A stretch of DNA of 64,000 bases, taken from the NCBI GenBank assembly GCA_029959295.1, contig JASCOH010000011.1, positions 1-64,000 of the forward strand, written 5' to 3'. The position numbers and the translations under genes were made by a program. Within the stretch, counting starts at the first letter, position 1, and each line of letters starts with the position of its first letter. The notes below the pieces were generated by a model that had not been told where the DNA came from, did not search any database, and saw only the letters and a program-made list of their open reading frames with translations. This document shows, piece by piece, positions 29,101 through 36,177 of the stretch. The DNA comes from Flavobacteriaceae bacterium PS02334. GTDB lineage: Bacteria; Bacteroidota; Bacteroidia; Flavobacteriales; Flavobacteriaceae.

Positions 29101-29529
29101 ACATCCTAATGCTACGAAAGCATGGCTTGGATTTGCTACAGTTGAAAGGGGTGATCCGTCCCCAAAATCCCAGCTATAGGTCAATGTTCCAGTTCCGGAA
29201 ACTACAGCCGTAAAATTAACTGCTGTCGCTGAACAGGTATTGCTGTTGGCATCTGAAGTAAAATTAACGGTTGGCGCTAAAAAGCTTTTTGAGCTAAAAA
29301 GAGAAGGCGCCGAACCTTCAGAATCCATTGGGATTGCTGGTGGTGTCGGCGCATTAAAGCGGGCAACTTTTTCGCTGGTTTTGACTTTCGCTTGGGGAGG
29401 CGGAAGATCATCCTTGCGTTTTGCGGGGTTATCAAATTTTGGGTCAAAACCAGAATAATTTGCGGCGGTAATGACGTTGCTAAAAAGCAATAGAAAGCCT
29501 AGGAAAACAAACTTGTAAAGTTTTTTCAT
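20110..29529 (-). CDS. Giant modular adhesin with type IX secretion type B sorting domain
   Basis: It encodes 3139 residues with a signal peptide (to about residue 22). In order: a proline-rich linker; about six PKD-like modules (YSWDFGDGSP, FTWDFGDGTP and others); 16 Ig-like modules of about 97 residues, each with YQWY or YQWF and usually a Cys pair (DNA about 22600-27270); six clear plus one weak SprB-type repeats (ISCFGxxNGSI, GTYNLTVTD); a further PKD module (ITWNFGDGAVS); and a C-terminal CTD beginning TGFTPNDDGINDYF and ending GAFTLIK. It is expected to be displayed on the cell surface or released by the type IX system, acting in adhesion or gliding; the role is inferred. The PorP/SprF gene lies 5 bases downstream. 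Confidence 0.93.
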   Translation of the reverse strand: MKKLYKFVFLGFLLLFSNVITAANYSGFDPKFDNPAKRKDDLPPPQAKVKTSEKVARFNAPTPPAIPMDSEGSAPSLFSSKSFLAPTVNFTSDANSNTCSATAVNFTAVVSGTGTLTYSWDFGDGSPLSTVANPSHAFVALGCFSQTFNVTLTVTDNTGSNSITKPITVKQRPDINFRDLDNSFTPFDNCRNASASAPSYTIRVGNSSVSPCITNYSINWGDGNVQSNATFPATHTYAALGTYFMVINALGANGCESTRTYVVKNVSNPSGGITSPGTTHNLCAPTAALQFAISGWGLNSPGTTYELNYGDGTALVLLTQEQLMASSYYNPTNPGASLNFPVPHSYENTSCPGNQLEAVLTIRNNCGETKGSVANITILKKPIASFVASAISCSDTTVLFQNTTTGGYNQNCQQELIFTWDFGDGTPIITTPLQAAQNITHTYAHAGIYTVTLIAAGFCGQDTFVKQICIEEPIVPQVTFNNVEGCSPVAVTTTNTTPVAGLCAAPTYLWTVNYAAGNCGTAPGVWAFTNGTNATSPSPSFSFTTPGTYTVSLRMTNSCGPSQAFVRTVIVKQPPQATVNTIADICGPGTVNPAATIRGCAPASSTLTYAWSFPGGTPASSTSANPGPISYATAGTYTVSLVVTNECGSSTPATRTFRVKPMPALTTTPLSQIICSGSQMTLVSLTGNLPGVTYAWTTTATAGVSGYMASGTGNTIPVQTITTTGSVAGTVTYAIRTSLNGCTSPPVNYVVTVNPSPFFTSQPAASTVCQNTPATPLTFTLNTTSGAPTYQWYSNTVNSNSGGTLIPGATNAIYNPPTTAVGGIYYYVRITFTSGDCPPLVSNAVGVNVRATPAMTQQPTPSQSLCVGGAIPAALTIGHSGGTGIVTYQWYLNTTNNNSGGTPISGANSSSYLPGAFNTVGTYYYYATITISGNGCGNLVSNVAVVDVVADPVITSQPLTTQTLCRNAIPTDLSITVTGGVGTYSYQWYRNTANNTTTGTLIAGATNSSYTPSTNTVGTLYYYCVVTQSGIGCSTKSNTAEVKVNVAPTMATQPASSTVCQGGTPTLLSVGYMNGVGTPTYQWYSNTVNSTVGATPVFGATNSTFSPPSALAGTLYYFATISFLSGNCADLTSNIATVVIAPETTITVQPIPTQTFCAGGSVSAPLTASYTGGTGTPTYQWYSNTTNSTLGGVAIPGATNANYTPPVFITAGNYYYYVTVSLSGNGCDPAVSNTAEIVVVNDPIVSVQPLSTQTVCQNATPTDLSITVTGGVGTFSYQWYRNTANNNTTGTLIVGETNNIYTPPTNSVGTMYYYVIISQTGAGCSTKSNTAEVKVNVAPTMTTQPASSTVCQGGTPTLLSVGYVNGVGTPTYQWYSNAVNNTVGATPVFGATNSTFSPPSVLAGTLYYFAVITFPTGGCSVLTSDIATVTIAPETTITVQPIPTQTFCAGGSVSAPLSVSYTGGTGTPTYQWYSNTTNSTVGGILITGATNSNYTPPVFATAGNYYYYVTISLSGNGCDPAVSDIAQIIVVNDPIVSVQPLSTQTVCQNAIPADLSVTASGGVGIYSYQWYSNSINNNTTGTAITGATSNIYTPPTNTVGTMYYYVVINQTGSGCSTVSNTAQVRINTIPVMTTQPVSSTVCQGGTPTLLSVAYVNGVGTPSYQWFINATNNTVGASPISGATSSTYSPPSATAGVFYYFATIAFTSASGCGNLTSDIATVTIAPETTITVQPIPTQTFCAGGSVSAPLSVSYIGGTGTATYQWYSNTTNSTTGGTLITGATNSNYTPPVFITAGNYYYYVTISLSGNGCDPAVSDIAQIVVVNDPVVTVQPMPTQTVCQNAIPADLSITASGGVGTYSYQWYSNSINNNTTGTAITGATNNTYTPPTNTVGTMYYYVVINQTGSGCSTVSNTAQVRINTIPVMTTQPVSSTVCQGGTPILLSAGYVNEVGMPSYQWFVNATNNTVGASPITGATSNTYSPPSATAGVFYYFATVSFTSASGCGNLTSDIATVVIAPETTITVQPIPTQTFCVGGSVSAPLSVSYTGGTGTATYQWYSNTINSTAGGILITGATNSNYTPPAFATAGNYYYYVTISLSGNGCDPAVSNIAQVIVVNDPVVTAQPLASQNLCEGMIPVNLGVTVSGGIGTYSYQWYSNTVDNTISGTAITGATNSSYTPPTNIIGTLYYYVVITQTGSGCSTVSTTAKVIVNPIPVITANPASSSVCQGQTANVLSVSYTNGAGTPSYQWYSNTANSNTGGTPISGATNSSFVAPVSVAGTFYYYSVISFLSASCSDLTSAVATVEVKPNPVIGAKTRLICSGASFNLAPTNSGGDLVPAGTLYTWTNPIVNPAGSVTGGFGQAVPQAFISQILTNNTNAPATVTYTLTPISGSCIGAPFTLTVTVNQFINPNVTVVNSTCFGGNNGSIQTNITGGVPFTTGNPYQISWTGPSGFTSAAANISSLAPGTYNLSITESGGCPFTQSYVVSEPSDILIRTDNEKDISCFGIANGAISISVSGGTAPYTYAWTKDTAPFSTSEDLSNLSPGNYTVTVFDSNTCGPKTASFTITQPLQLEANLLSKTDILCFGGRTGSINIDVVGGTANYTFAWTGPNAFSSSSQNLTALVAGTYNLTVTDRLGCTTPLSVTLTQPTELQISNVTHQISCYGANNGSISVSMTGGVGPYQIQWSNLSTNATIQNLAPGTYRVTVTDANNCQKSLSVVITQPPLFTVNPVLTHVSCQGANNGSINLNFVGGVAPVTVVWEDSTTSNSIRNNLSPGTYNVLITDAQNCQIYKSFIVLEPQPLIVTGNVTNAFNCNTINSGSINLQVTGGTTPYRYAWSNGSISQNLNNLPPGNYSVTVTDAKGCSQSKQFSIIRQQALNVTVKTETIADCDIQEVKQKFEAQVTGGVPPYLMHWSSGTVSGANNQFMETGQNGAILLLVTDSVGCTTNYSFNVVVPEFESPEFDVESEQFTIHGAFSIEDPILFTNNSTGNYTSITWNFGDGAVSTEENPIHVYTRPGTYLVTQTIVYPFGCTIVHKMTLEITKGYRLIPPTGFTPNDDGINDYFAPLFSGLDNVEMSVYDSWGEMIYYEKGASLKGWNGKLKNKDAENGNYYFKVTGTTFYGATVTENGAFTLIK
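22600..27270 (-). repeat. Tandem Ig-like repeat array with three-module super-repeat
   Basis: Sixteen coding repeats of about 291 bp each lie inside the adhesin gene. They fall in three types (A, B, C) in strict order A-B-C five times plus a final A. The codons for the Trp motif in A modules occur at 22783, 23659, 24535, 25408, 26281 and 27154, so the super-repeat is 876, 876, 873, 873 and 873 bp. Central B modules share ETTITVQPIPTQTF without change, whereas the outermost modules are diverged. Confidence 0.93.
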
Positions 29530-30083
29530 ATTTGGGGGAATTACTTTTACAAACTACAATAGCTATTGCCATTGCTGCTTTTCCAGGAGTAGAAATTATC
29601 AAGTTGCCATACCGTAGGTAATATGACAACGAGTTAGGTTATAATCTGCTTCCCCTGTTGGCGGCTAATATATTATTTAATTGAATATTCTGGCTATGAA
29701 AAATGATAAATTATTATGATTTTTTTATACAAAAAAACCTCTAAATTCAGGCCAAAACAGCCGATTTACATGGAAATAAAACCTAAAATAAATTTTTATT
29801 GAATTTTTGATTAAAATATAACAAAGAAACTCTCTGCCGAATACGAACCAGCAGAGAGTCTTTACCTCAAAATGAAGAACATTTGATTCAGTACTGCCCA
29901 AATTTGCACTGATCAAATGCCTTAACCTAACTTTTATTAAAAACCAATGCCCTGAAGAATTCTTACAGGGGAGAAAGAAATCATTCAGGTGCCGGCATTG
30001 GATCATAAAATTACCTGAGACAAACATAGACATCTCCAACGAGAAAAAAATACGTAAAAATACCTAATTTTCATTTTTTATCT
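29530..30083. other. 554-base non-coding interval with one hairpin
   Basis: This spacer lies upstream of the adhesin gene. I find no TAnnTTTG box in the first 200 bases. A perfect 9-bp hairpin (ACTCTCTGC 29829-29837 with 29851-29859) may terminate the leftward 30084-30344 gene, though its T run is weak. A 104-codon leftward frame at 29725-30039 has an amino-acid make-up unlike a real protein and is not annotated. Confidence 0.45.
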
Positions 30084-30344
30084 TTATACTTTTTCATCTG
30101 TATTTTCCGCATCATTGCCACTTGAATGCTTGAATTTAGAAACCGTTTCAACAAAATCATCTTTGCTACTGTCAGAATAAGCCTTGTCATTGATATTGTA
30201 TTTAGCAACTAATTCCTGGCTTCCGCTGTGTTGCTTATCAATTGGATAGTCTGGCGGAATCTTATTTCGTAGCACCCGTTCTTTCTCAGTCAATCGGTCA
30301 AGTTTCTTTTGATCTTCGCTATTTTGATTGTGTTTTGATTCCAT
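30084..30344 (-). CDS. Small hydrophilic protein of unknown function
   Basis: It encodes 86 residues, highly charged, with no signal peptide or membrane segment. It is Lys/Asp/Glu/Ser/Asn-rich and probably largely disordered, with one plausible helix (DQKKLDRLTEKERVLRNK). I do not recognise the family. It is divergent from the small membrane protein at 30519. Composition and the clean start support a real gene, but evidence is limited. Confidence 0.55.
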   Translation of the reverse strand: MESKHNQNSEDQKKLDRLTEKERVLRNKIPPDYPIDKQHSGSQELVAKYNINDKAYSDSSKDDFVETVSKFKHSSGNDAENTDEKV

Positions 30345-30518
30345 GATTTCTAAGTTTTATTTTCTACTAAAGATATTGGTTTCAGCCTAAAATATTTTTA
30401 CATCTTTAATCACAAACATTCTATCATTCTTAGAATCAGAAAATTAACATCCGTCAAAAATAAAACTATTTCAATTCAAAGGATTTTTTCTTAAATTAGT
30501 AATCAAAACCACAAAAAA

Positions 30519-30902
30519 ATGGACATTAATTCTCAGTTGCTTTGGCTTTTTATACTTGCCATTCCGATTGCCTGCATTGCATGGACAGTGACTCACGAAG
30601 AAGTATTTAAGGAACCGCGAGAATACTGCATAGGCCGAAGCCGATATGCCAAAAGAATATGGAAAAGAAAATTCTTCTATCTTTTTACCTGCGAATACTG
30701 TTTCAGCCATTATGTGACCGTGGCTTTTATCATTCTTACAGACTACCATTTATTGCTTGACAATTGGAAAGGATATATCATTGCCGGTTTTGCATTGGTA
30801 TTTGTGGCGAATCTTTACATGAGCCTTTTCGGATTGCTTAGACAATCAATTAAAAAGGAAAAAACAGAGATTGAGGTGTTGGAAAAAAAGGTGGAGAAGT
30901 AG
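30519..30902 (+). CDS. Small membrane protein with CEYC motif
   Basis: It encodes 127 residues. An N-terminal transmembrane helix (LLWLFILAIPIACIAWTV), a basic loop, then FTCEYCFSHYVTVAFIIL, and a third hydrophobic segment (YIIAGFALVFVANLYMSLFGLL) precede a charged coiled tail. The cysteine pair next to a membrane helix recalls DUF1360-type small membrane proteins, but similarity is only by eye. No functional neighbour: the flanking genes are unrelated and oppositely oriented. Confidence 0.65.
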   Translation: MDINSQLLWLFILAIPIACIAWTVTHEEVFKEPREYCIGRSRYAKRIWKRKFFYLFTCEYCFSHYVTVAFIILTDYHLLLDNWKGYIIAGFALVFVANLYMSLFGLLRQSIKKEKTEIEVLEKKVEK

Positions 30903-30923
30903 TTTTTTTATGTAACCGAAAAT

Positions 30924-32192
30924 CTAATTCAAATTCTTCACAATCTCAATCCATCGTTCTTGATCATAAAACGATTTGAATTCCTTTTGTGACATCAGTT
31001 TCTTATGCTTTAATTTTCCCCTATAATATTGCAATGTCAAGAAATCTAAGGCAATGCTTCTATATTGTTCTTCATTTGTGGAATTGTAAATCTTTGCAAA
31101 TAGCACTGCCGCTTCATAATTCTGCTCTTCATTCATGCCTCCCATAATTGCTGAAGCCGTATTGTAGTAATCATATGTTTTTTGAAATTCTTTCTCTTTA
31201 TAAGAAGTTTTTGCTGAATCGACAAGCTGTTTTGTCAATTTCAAATCTCTGTTCTCATTTACTTTTGCTTGTCTTGAAGAAATTTGCTGATAGTCAAAAC
31301 CATACGTTAGTGCATAAATCCTTAAAGGCAGTAACTTCAGCGATTTCCTTCTTTTATCAACTAGATTTTCTTTTAGAATTGGCCTGAAGCCATTAGCCAT
31401 TCCGTTTTGTGTCCAAATTACTTGAGTTCCATAAAGCTGTTTGTAATTAAGATTGCATTGTACGCGATCATGTAGAAAAGCATAATTTTCTAAATCTATT
31501 TCATTTGTCCTCAAATACTTCTCCATTTCTGAAAGCGCCCATTTTTGAAATCTTACATCTTGATCGGCGTGCTGCACGATCAGCCAAAAATTATTCTGTG
31601 CGTCTTTTCCAATGTCAGAAATCTTTGGCCAGCCATTCTGTTTGATAATTTTTCTTGCTTCGTTCAGATTTCTTAAATCTGACGTATTGATTTGCTGATT
31701 TAGCAATTGTATTTCTTCTGAATCAGCAGTCTGGATTCTTTTCATCCGTAATTTTTGATCCTCATAAGTCATTGAATTGATCTGTCGCCTTAATTCAGGA
31801 AGCTTTAACTTTTTTTCATATTGCTTCTCTTTTTCATTAGCTTTCAATTCCAACTGCTTCCATTTTTCAGGAAAATTATTCCTTAAAGTATCAAAATAAG
31901 AATCTATCGCTAATAAATCAGCCTCTGTAGACCCTATTTCTATGGCTTGATTAAGATAATAAAATGCTTGATCTGAATTTCCTGCCAAAGAATAGGCTCC
32001 GGCTAACTTATATGAATTCAAGGCATCAAGACTTTTAACAGAAAGCGCTTCTTCAAATTTTTCAATTGCTTTGGAATGCTCTTTTTGAAGATGGAATAAT
32101 CCGGCTTGGGCAATTAATTCTTCATACTTGTCAACTTGCGCCAAACAAATAGTATTTACAAGAAAGAAGAAAAAAAGTAAAAGCCTTTTCAT
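30924..32192 (-). CDS. TPR and DUF6624-like exported protein
   Basis: It encodes 422 residues with a signal peptide ending CLAQ. TPR-like helices follow (about 20-100: KAIEKFEEALSVKSLDALNSYKLAG, then SDQAFYYLNQAIEIG). The centre holds a DUF6624-type domain (about 140-310) with DQKLRMKR, NGWPKISDIGKDAQNNFWLI, ADQDVRFQKWAL and AFLHDRVQ. The family's function is not established; it is found in Bacteroidota envelope proteins. It is the last of three co-oriented exported proteins (33230 to 30924), perhaps one transcript, though the gaps (35 and 67 bases) leave room for separate promoters. Confidence 0.78.
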   Translation of the reverse strand: MKRLLLFFFFLVNTICLAQVDKYEELIAQAGLFHLQKEHSKAIEKFEEALSVKSLDALNSYKLAGAYSLAGNSDQAFYYLNQAIEIGSTEADLLAIDSYFDTLRNNFPEKWKQLELKANEKEKQYEKKLKLPELRRQINSMTYEDQKLRMKRIQTADSEEIQLLNQQINTSDLRNLNEARKIIKQNGWPKISDIGKDAQNNFWLIVQHADQDVRFQKWALSEMEKYLRTNEIDLENYAFLHDRVQCNLNYKQLYGTQVIWTQNGMANGFRPILKENLVDKRRKSLKLLPLRIYALTYGFDYQQISSRQAKVNENRDLKLTKQLVDSAKTSYKEKEFQKTYDYYNTASAIMGGMNEEQNYEAAVLFAKIYNSTNEEQYRSIALDFLTLQYYRGKLKHKKLMSQKEFKSFYDQERWIEIVKNLN

Positions 32193-32227
32193 TTTTGATT
32201 TTTAAGATTAGTCAAACATGACTTATA

Positions 32228-32578
32228 TTATTTTGACACACGCTTTAATCCTTTAAAATTATTTTTGACTTCCTCTAAAGTATAAATTGCAGGAATTACT
32301 TCTTTGCCATTTTGATCAATAAAACCATAAGAATCAGCTATTGACTTGACCATTGCCAAGCCTTCTTGATGCTTGCCGAACTTTTCAATCTTAGTATAAA
32401 TCGGCTGAACGACAATATTTTTATTTTTATTAATAAAACCATACGTTCCGGAAATGGTTTTGACCATTGCCCAATCTTTGTGATAATCGCCAAATTTATA
32501 GACTTTTTTATATCCTGTTTGTGCGAAGGAAAAGGAAGAAACAATTAAAAATAAGAATAGTAAAACTTTTGATTTCAT
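32228..32578 (-). CDS. WG-repeat exported protein
   Basis: It encodes 116 residues with a signal peptide (to FAQ). Two WG-type repeats are visible: DWAMVKTISGTYGFINKNK followed by PIYTKIEKF, then EGLAMVKSIADSYGFIDQ followed by PAIYTLEEV. WG repeats form beta-rich scaffolds in secreted proteins, without a known common activity. With two repeats it is short for the family. It lies between two other exported proteins on the same strand. Confidence 0.8.
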   Translation of the reverse strand: MKSKVLLFLFLIVSSFSFAQTGYKKVYKFGDYHKDWAMVKTISGTYGFINKNKNIVVQPIYTKIEKFGKHQEGLAMVKSIADSYGFIDQNGKEVIPAIYTLEEVKNNFKGLKRVSK

Positions 32579-32645
32579 AATTTATAGATTTAAGATTTTA
32601 TTGACTTAGTATTATTTCTTGAATGAATTTGTTTGCCTTGACAAT

Positions 32646-33230
32646 TTAATTGCAATTTTTATTATAAAACTCAACAATTTCTGTAAGACCTCTCCTGACC
32701 CTGAAATCTCCTTTCTTCAATTTATCAACTAGCGTACTGCAATCTGCAAAATACTCTAAAACTTTATCTTTTAAATTATTTGCCAAAGGGCTATACGGAC
32801 CAAGATCTGTCATCGTTTCCTCATTTTTTCTTTTGAGATAATAATTTTCTATAGGCGCAGAATAAGTTATCCCAATGCCCATCTGGGCTTGCATTGGATT
32901 TGAGGAAGAAGTAGTAAACAAAGTGACCTCACCGCTCGAAACGACTTCTTGTACCGCCAAATATTTTGAATCTTCTTTAGTCTGAAAAAATCTGTAGTTT
33001 ACGCTCTTGTTTTGCGGAATCACCAATTTCACGATTTCTATTTTTGAAAACTCAAATTCTTGCGGTTCGCCGTCATTTAGCTCGTCTTTATATTTAACCG
33101 AATCAGCTTTCAATTTTCCAACTCCTCGAAGGGTATCTCCTGTTTTAAATACTATGATAATCGGCCTCATCTGTGCAGAACACAAGTTGATCGCGAATAA
33201 AAAAAGCAGAAAGGATAATGTTGATTTCAT
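32646..33230 (-). CDS. Exported protein of unknown function
   Basis: It encodes 194 residues with a signal peptide ending CSAQ. The mature part starts with a beta-rich segment (IIVFKTGDTLRGVGKLK, EFSKIEIVKLVIPQN) typical of small exported Bacteroidota proteins that respond to a GDTLxG-like motif, and ends in a helical region with one Cys pair (DCSTL and NKNCN). I do not recognise a catalytic site. It is upstream of the WG-repeat gene by 67 bases on the same strand. Confidence 0.65.
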   Translation of the reverse strand: MKSTLSFLLFLFAINLCSAQMRPIIIVFKTGDTLRGVGKLKADSVKYKDELNDGEPQEFEFSKIEIVKLVIPQNKSVNYRFFQTKEDSKYLAVQEVVSSGEVTLFTTSSSNPMQAQMGIGITYSAPIENYYLKRKNEETMTDLGPYSPLANNLKDKVLEYFADCSTLVDKLKKGDFRVRRGLTEIVEFYNKNCN

Positions 33231-33473
33231 GTTCTATAGGGTAGATTATATGCCAAATATAAAAAAGTTTATCATAAAGCTTCTAGTTAATTTGATACTG
33301 TGAATATAATATCTCTTCGGGATTATTATAAAAATTATCAGATGAAGCATTTTGCTTGTTCAATGCCGTTTCAATATTTTGAGTTATCGTACAGGAAATC
33401 ACCTTTACAATAATACCAATAATTTCCTTCGTGAATTTACAGTTCTCTATAAATGCGTAAAATTGTTTCTAAT
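33231..33473. other. Spacer between exported-protein cluster and CoA-transferase gene
   Basis: About 309 bases separate 33230 and 33540, with a terminator at the right end. The remainder presumably holds the promoter of the leftward 32646-33230 gene. I see no ORF, repeat or RNA gene in it. Confidence 0.4.
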
Positions 33474-33510
33474 AAAAAAGCTCCTCTAATTCCAAAGAAA
33501 AAGAGAAGCC
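33474..33510 (-). terminator. Probable terminator of the CoA-transferase gene
   Basis: Reading leftward, GCTTCTC (33509-33503) can pair, with one G-U, with GAGGAGC (33486-33480), followed by TTTTTT. It lies 30 bases past the stop of the 33540-35057 gene. Confidence 0.55.
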
Positions 33511-33539
33511 AATCAAATAACAATTATAGCCAAAGGCGT

Positions 33540-35057
33540 TTAAGCCATGACAGGTTTTAAGGCAGGCACCTTCATGCTTCCCGTGGTATTAAATCGAGAA
33601 TGCATCGCAAAAGCTTCCTCTAAAATATGCGGGGTATGCCCTCCCCTTTCACAGGCGCGGTCAAAATAATCTTGAAGCGCTTCTTTATATTCAGGATGGA
33701 CGCAGTTTTCAATAATAACTCTAGCGCGCTCTCTTGGTGCTAGTCCGCGCAAATCTGCGAGTCCCTGTTCGGTAACCAATACATCCACATCGTGCTCGCT
33801 GTGGTCTACGTGCGACACCATCGGCAAGACATGCGAAATAGCATTGCCTTCTTTAGAAGTCGACGGCGAAACAAAAATGCTGAGATAAGCATTTCGGGCA
33901 AAATCTCCAGAACCGCCAATGCCATTCATCATCTTTGTACCTCCCAAATGTGTCGAATTCACGTTGCCATAAATATCAAATTCAATGGCAGTGTTGATGG
34001 CAATCACTCCAAGACGGCGGATAACCTCAGCCGAGTTGCTGATCTGCTGTGGACGCAATACTATCTTGTCTTTGTAATGCTGGAAATTATCCATAATGTG
34101 AGCATAGCATTCCTCAGAAACAGCTAAAGACGAAGCTGAAGCAAATTGCAGCTTGCCACTGTCCAAAAGTTCAAAGGTACTGTCTTGCAACACTTCTGAA
34201 TACATTTCGAGGTTTTCAAAATCGCCCTTTCCAAAACCAGAAAGCACTGCATTGGCTACTTTACCGATTCCTGCCTGCAGTGGCAGAAGCGATTTGGTCA
34301 GCCTGTTTTCCGTGATTTCGTTTTCAAAAAAAGCAAGCAGATGGTCGGCTATCGCCGTAGTTTTTTCATCCGGAAGCGCAATCTGTGCCGGGCTGTCAGG
34401 AATATCCGTAAAAACAATTCCGATTACCTTTTCTGGATCAATCGAGATAAAATCCTGCCCTATTCTTTCTGAAGAAGAAGTAATCTGCAAAGGCTTCCTA
34501 TTCGGATAGCTTTCTGGAATATAAATATCATGCAGTCCCTTGAAGTCAAAAGGAATAGTCGTATTGATTTCTATAATTATCTTTTCTGCCAGGTGTGCAA
34601 ATGTGGCTGAATTCCCCACAGAAGTCGTCGGAATAATGTTTCCGTTTTCATCGATGTAAGCAGCTTCGAGAACTGCAATATCTATCTTTGGCAGGTGCTT
34701 GTTTTCTAAAAGTTCTGCCGTTTCGCTGAGGTGCTGGTCAATAAAAAGGAGGCTTCCGTCATTGATTTTCTTGCGAAGCACAGGATCTACCTGAAAAGGC
34801 ATTCTTTTGTAAAGCGCATTGTTCGTCGCCAAATCCGCATCGGTAGTACCTCCAAGAGAAGCGCCAGTGATCAATGTGATTGCGATGTTTTCATATTTGG
34901 CACGTTCTGCAAAGGCTGGAAGCACGGCTTTGCTGTCTCCAGCTTTGGTAAAACCGCTGGTTCCTACTGTCATTTTATCATTGAAAAAAAGCGAAGCCTG
35001 TTGTGCAGATATGACTTTGTCTTTGTAATTTTGAAACTGTATCCTGTCTTGTAGCAT
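33540..35057 (-). CDS. Acetyl-CoA hydrolase/transferase family: probable succinate CoA-transferase
   Basis: It encodes 505 residues, the length of class I succinyl-CoA:acetate CoA-transferases. Features are the GTSGFTKAGDSK loop near the start, GIGKVANAVLSGF, MYSEVLQD (with the expected catalytic Glu), GGSGDFARNAYLS, and the C-terminal TEQGLADLRGLAPRERA. It moves CoA between succinyl-CoA and acetate (or a similar acid), linking acetate handling to the TCA cycle; the exact acyl pair is inference. A minus-strand -7 box is 79 bases upstream, and an AraC regulator is divergently encoded 146 bases away, which may control it. Confidence 0.9.
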   Translation of the reverse strand: MLQDRIQFQNYKDKVISAQQASLFFNDKMTVGTSGFTKAGDSKAVLPAFAERAKYENIAITLITGASLGGTTDADLATNNALYKRMPFQVDPVLRKKINDGSLLFIDQHLSETAELLENKHLPKIDIAVLEAAYIDENGNIIPTTSVGNSATFAHLAEKIIIEINTTIPFDFKGLHDIYIPESYPNRKPLQITSSSERIGQDFISIDPEKVIGIVFTDIPDSPAQIALPDEKTTAIADHLLAFFENEITENRLTKSLLPLQAGIGKVANAVLSGFGKGDFENLEMYSEVLQDSTFELLDSGKLQFASASSLAVSEECYAHIMDNFQHYKDKIVLRPQQISNSAEVIRRLGVIAINTAIEFDIYGNVNSTHLGGTKMMNGIGGSGDFARNAYLSIFVSPSTSKEGNAISHVLPMVSHVDHSEHDVDVLVTEQGLADLRGLAPRERARVIIENCVHPEYKEALQDYFDRACERGGHTPHILEEAFAMHSRFNTTGSMKVPALKPVMA

Positions 35058-35136
35058 ACGATTGGAGTTTTAAATAAAAAAATAATTTTCAGGGAATTAT
35101 TTGCTAATTGTGAATCTATTTTTTTGGAGGTCTATA

Positions 35137-35144
35137 CAAATTTA
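35137..35144 (-). promoter_or_regulatory. Flavobacterial -7 box for the CoA-transferase gene
   Basis: Reading leftward, TAAATTTG matches TAnnTTTG, in the divergent spacer with the AraC gene. A -33 TTG was not seen at the usual distance. Confidence 0.45.
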
Positions 35145-35203
35145 CCAAAAATAAAGGCTGTCCTATTATCCAGATAAGCCAGAATTATATCCAAAACCGC
35201 CAC

Positions 35204-36034
35204 ATGAAAAGTCCTCAAGCGTTTGAAGAAAAATATTACATCAAAGAAGTTGATGCCGATGAAAAAAGCATTTATTGCCACCACGATCTCATGGGCGAAC
35301 ACCTCATCCCGACGCACAAGCATCTAAAGGCACAATTGCTGTATACCGAAGGCGGGATCATTCATGTAACAACCGAAACCCATACTTACTTTCTGCCCGC
35401 AAGGCACTTTCTCTGGATTCCTGCCGGAGTTGCGCACAGCATCCATACTAGTTCAGAACAGGCCATCATGCGCAATTTATATTTCCCGAAGGCCAAGAAC
35501 GAGCATGGGTTTTATGATATGGAAGGTATTTATCCGGCGAACGATTTATTGCTGCAGATGATGCTTTTTACCAACCGCTGGAACGGGCATCTTAAAAAGG
35601 GCTCTAGAAATTATGCCATTGCAAATGCCATTAAAGCCATGCTTCCTGAAATCTGCACCGCGCAATTGCATCTTTCTCTTCCGTTTGCAAGAGACCAACG
35701 GCTTGAAAACATACTCTCTTATTTAGATGAAAATTTGGGTGAAACCATCTTGTTTTCTGATTTGGCCAATCGCTTTGGGTTCAGCGAAAGGTCACTATAC
35801 CGCCTTTTCGAAAAAGATCTGGGCATGTCTTTCATACAATATTTCACCATCCGAAGAATATTGAAAGCCATTGAATTGCTGTTAGAGAAAAAACTATCTG
35901 TAAACGAAGTGGCGCTGGCCGTAGGTTACAACAGTGCCCCTACTTTCAGCAATACTTTTTTTAAAATATTACGCCAACGTCCTACGGAGTATATGAATAG
36001 CTTTGGCATTTTAGAGAAATTTAAGCCTATTTAA
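35204..36034 (+). CDS. AraC-family transcriptional regulator with cupin domain
   Basis: It encodes 276 residues. The N-terminal cupin-like part (about 25-100) shows HLIPTHKHLKAQLLYTEGG and FLWIPAGVAHSIHT with conserved His residues. The C-terminal AraC HTH (about 165-265) shows FSDLANRFGFSERSLYRLFEK and VNEVALAVGYNSAPTFSNTF. The ligand is not evident. It is divergent from the succinate CoA-transferase with a 146-base spacer, the common layout for a local regulator, so control of that gene is a reasonable inference. Confidence 0.92.
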   Translation: MKSPQAFEEKYYIKEVDADEKSIYCHHDLMGEHLIPTHKHLKAQLLYTEGGIIHVTTETHTYFLPARHFLWIPAGVAHSIHTSSEQAIMRNLYFPKAKNEHGFYDMEGIYPANDLLLQMMLFTNRWNGHLKKGSRNYAIANAIKAMLPEICTAQLHLSLPFARDQRLENILSYLDENLGETILFSDLANRFGFSERSLYRLFEKDLGMSFIQYFTIRRILKAIELLLEKKLSVNEVALAVGYNSAPTFSNTFFKILRQRPTEYMNSFGILEKFKPI

Positions 36035-36177
36035 ATTTCAAACACTGCATTTCTTTAATCTATAGCCTAAAAAAGAGGCAGCCATAATCAATTACAACTG
36101 CCCGATTCTATAAACATCACAACGTGATTACTATCTGAAAAAAACCTTCAAATATTTCGATTACTAAACACTTATCG

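Noticed and set aside
29725-30039. 104-codon leftward frame
   Set aside because: Aromatic-rich composition, no leader or domain, overlaps a hairpin; treated as chance.
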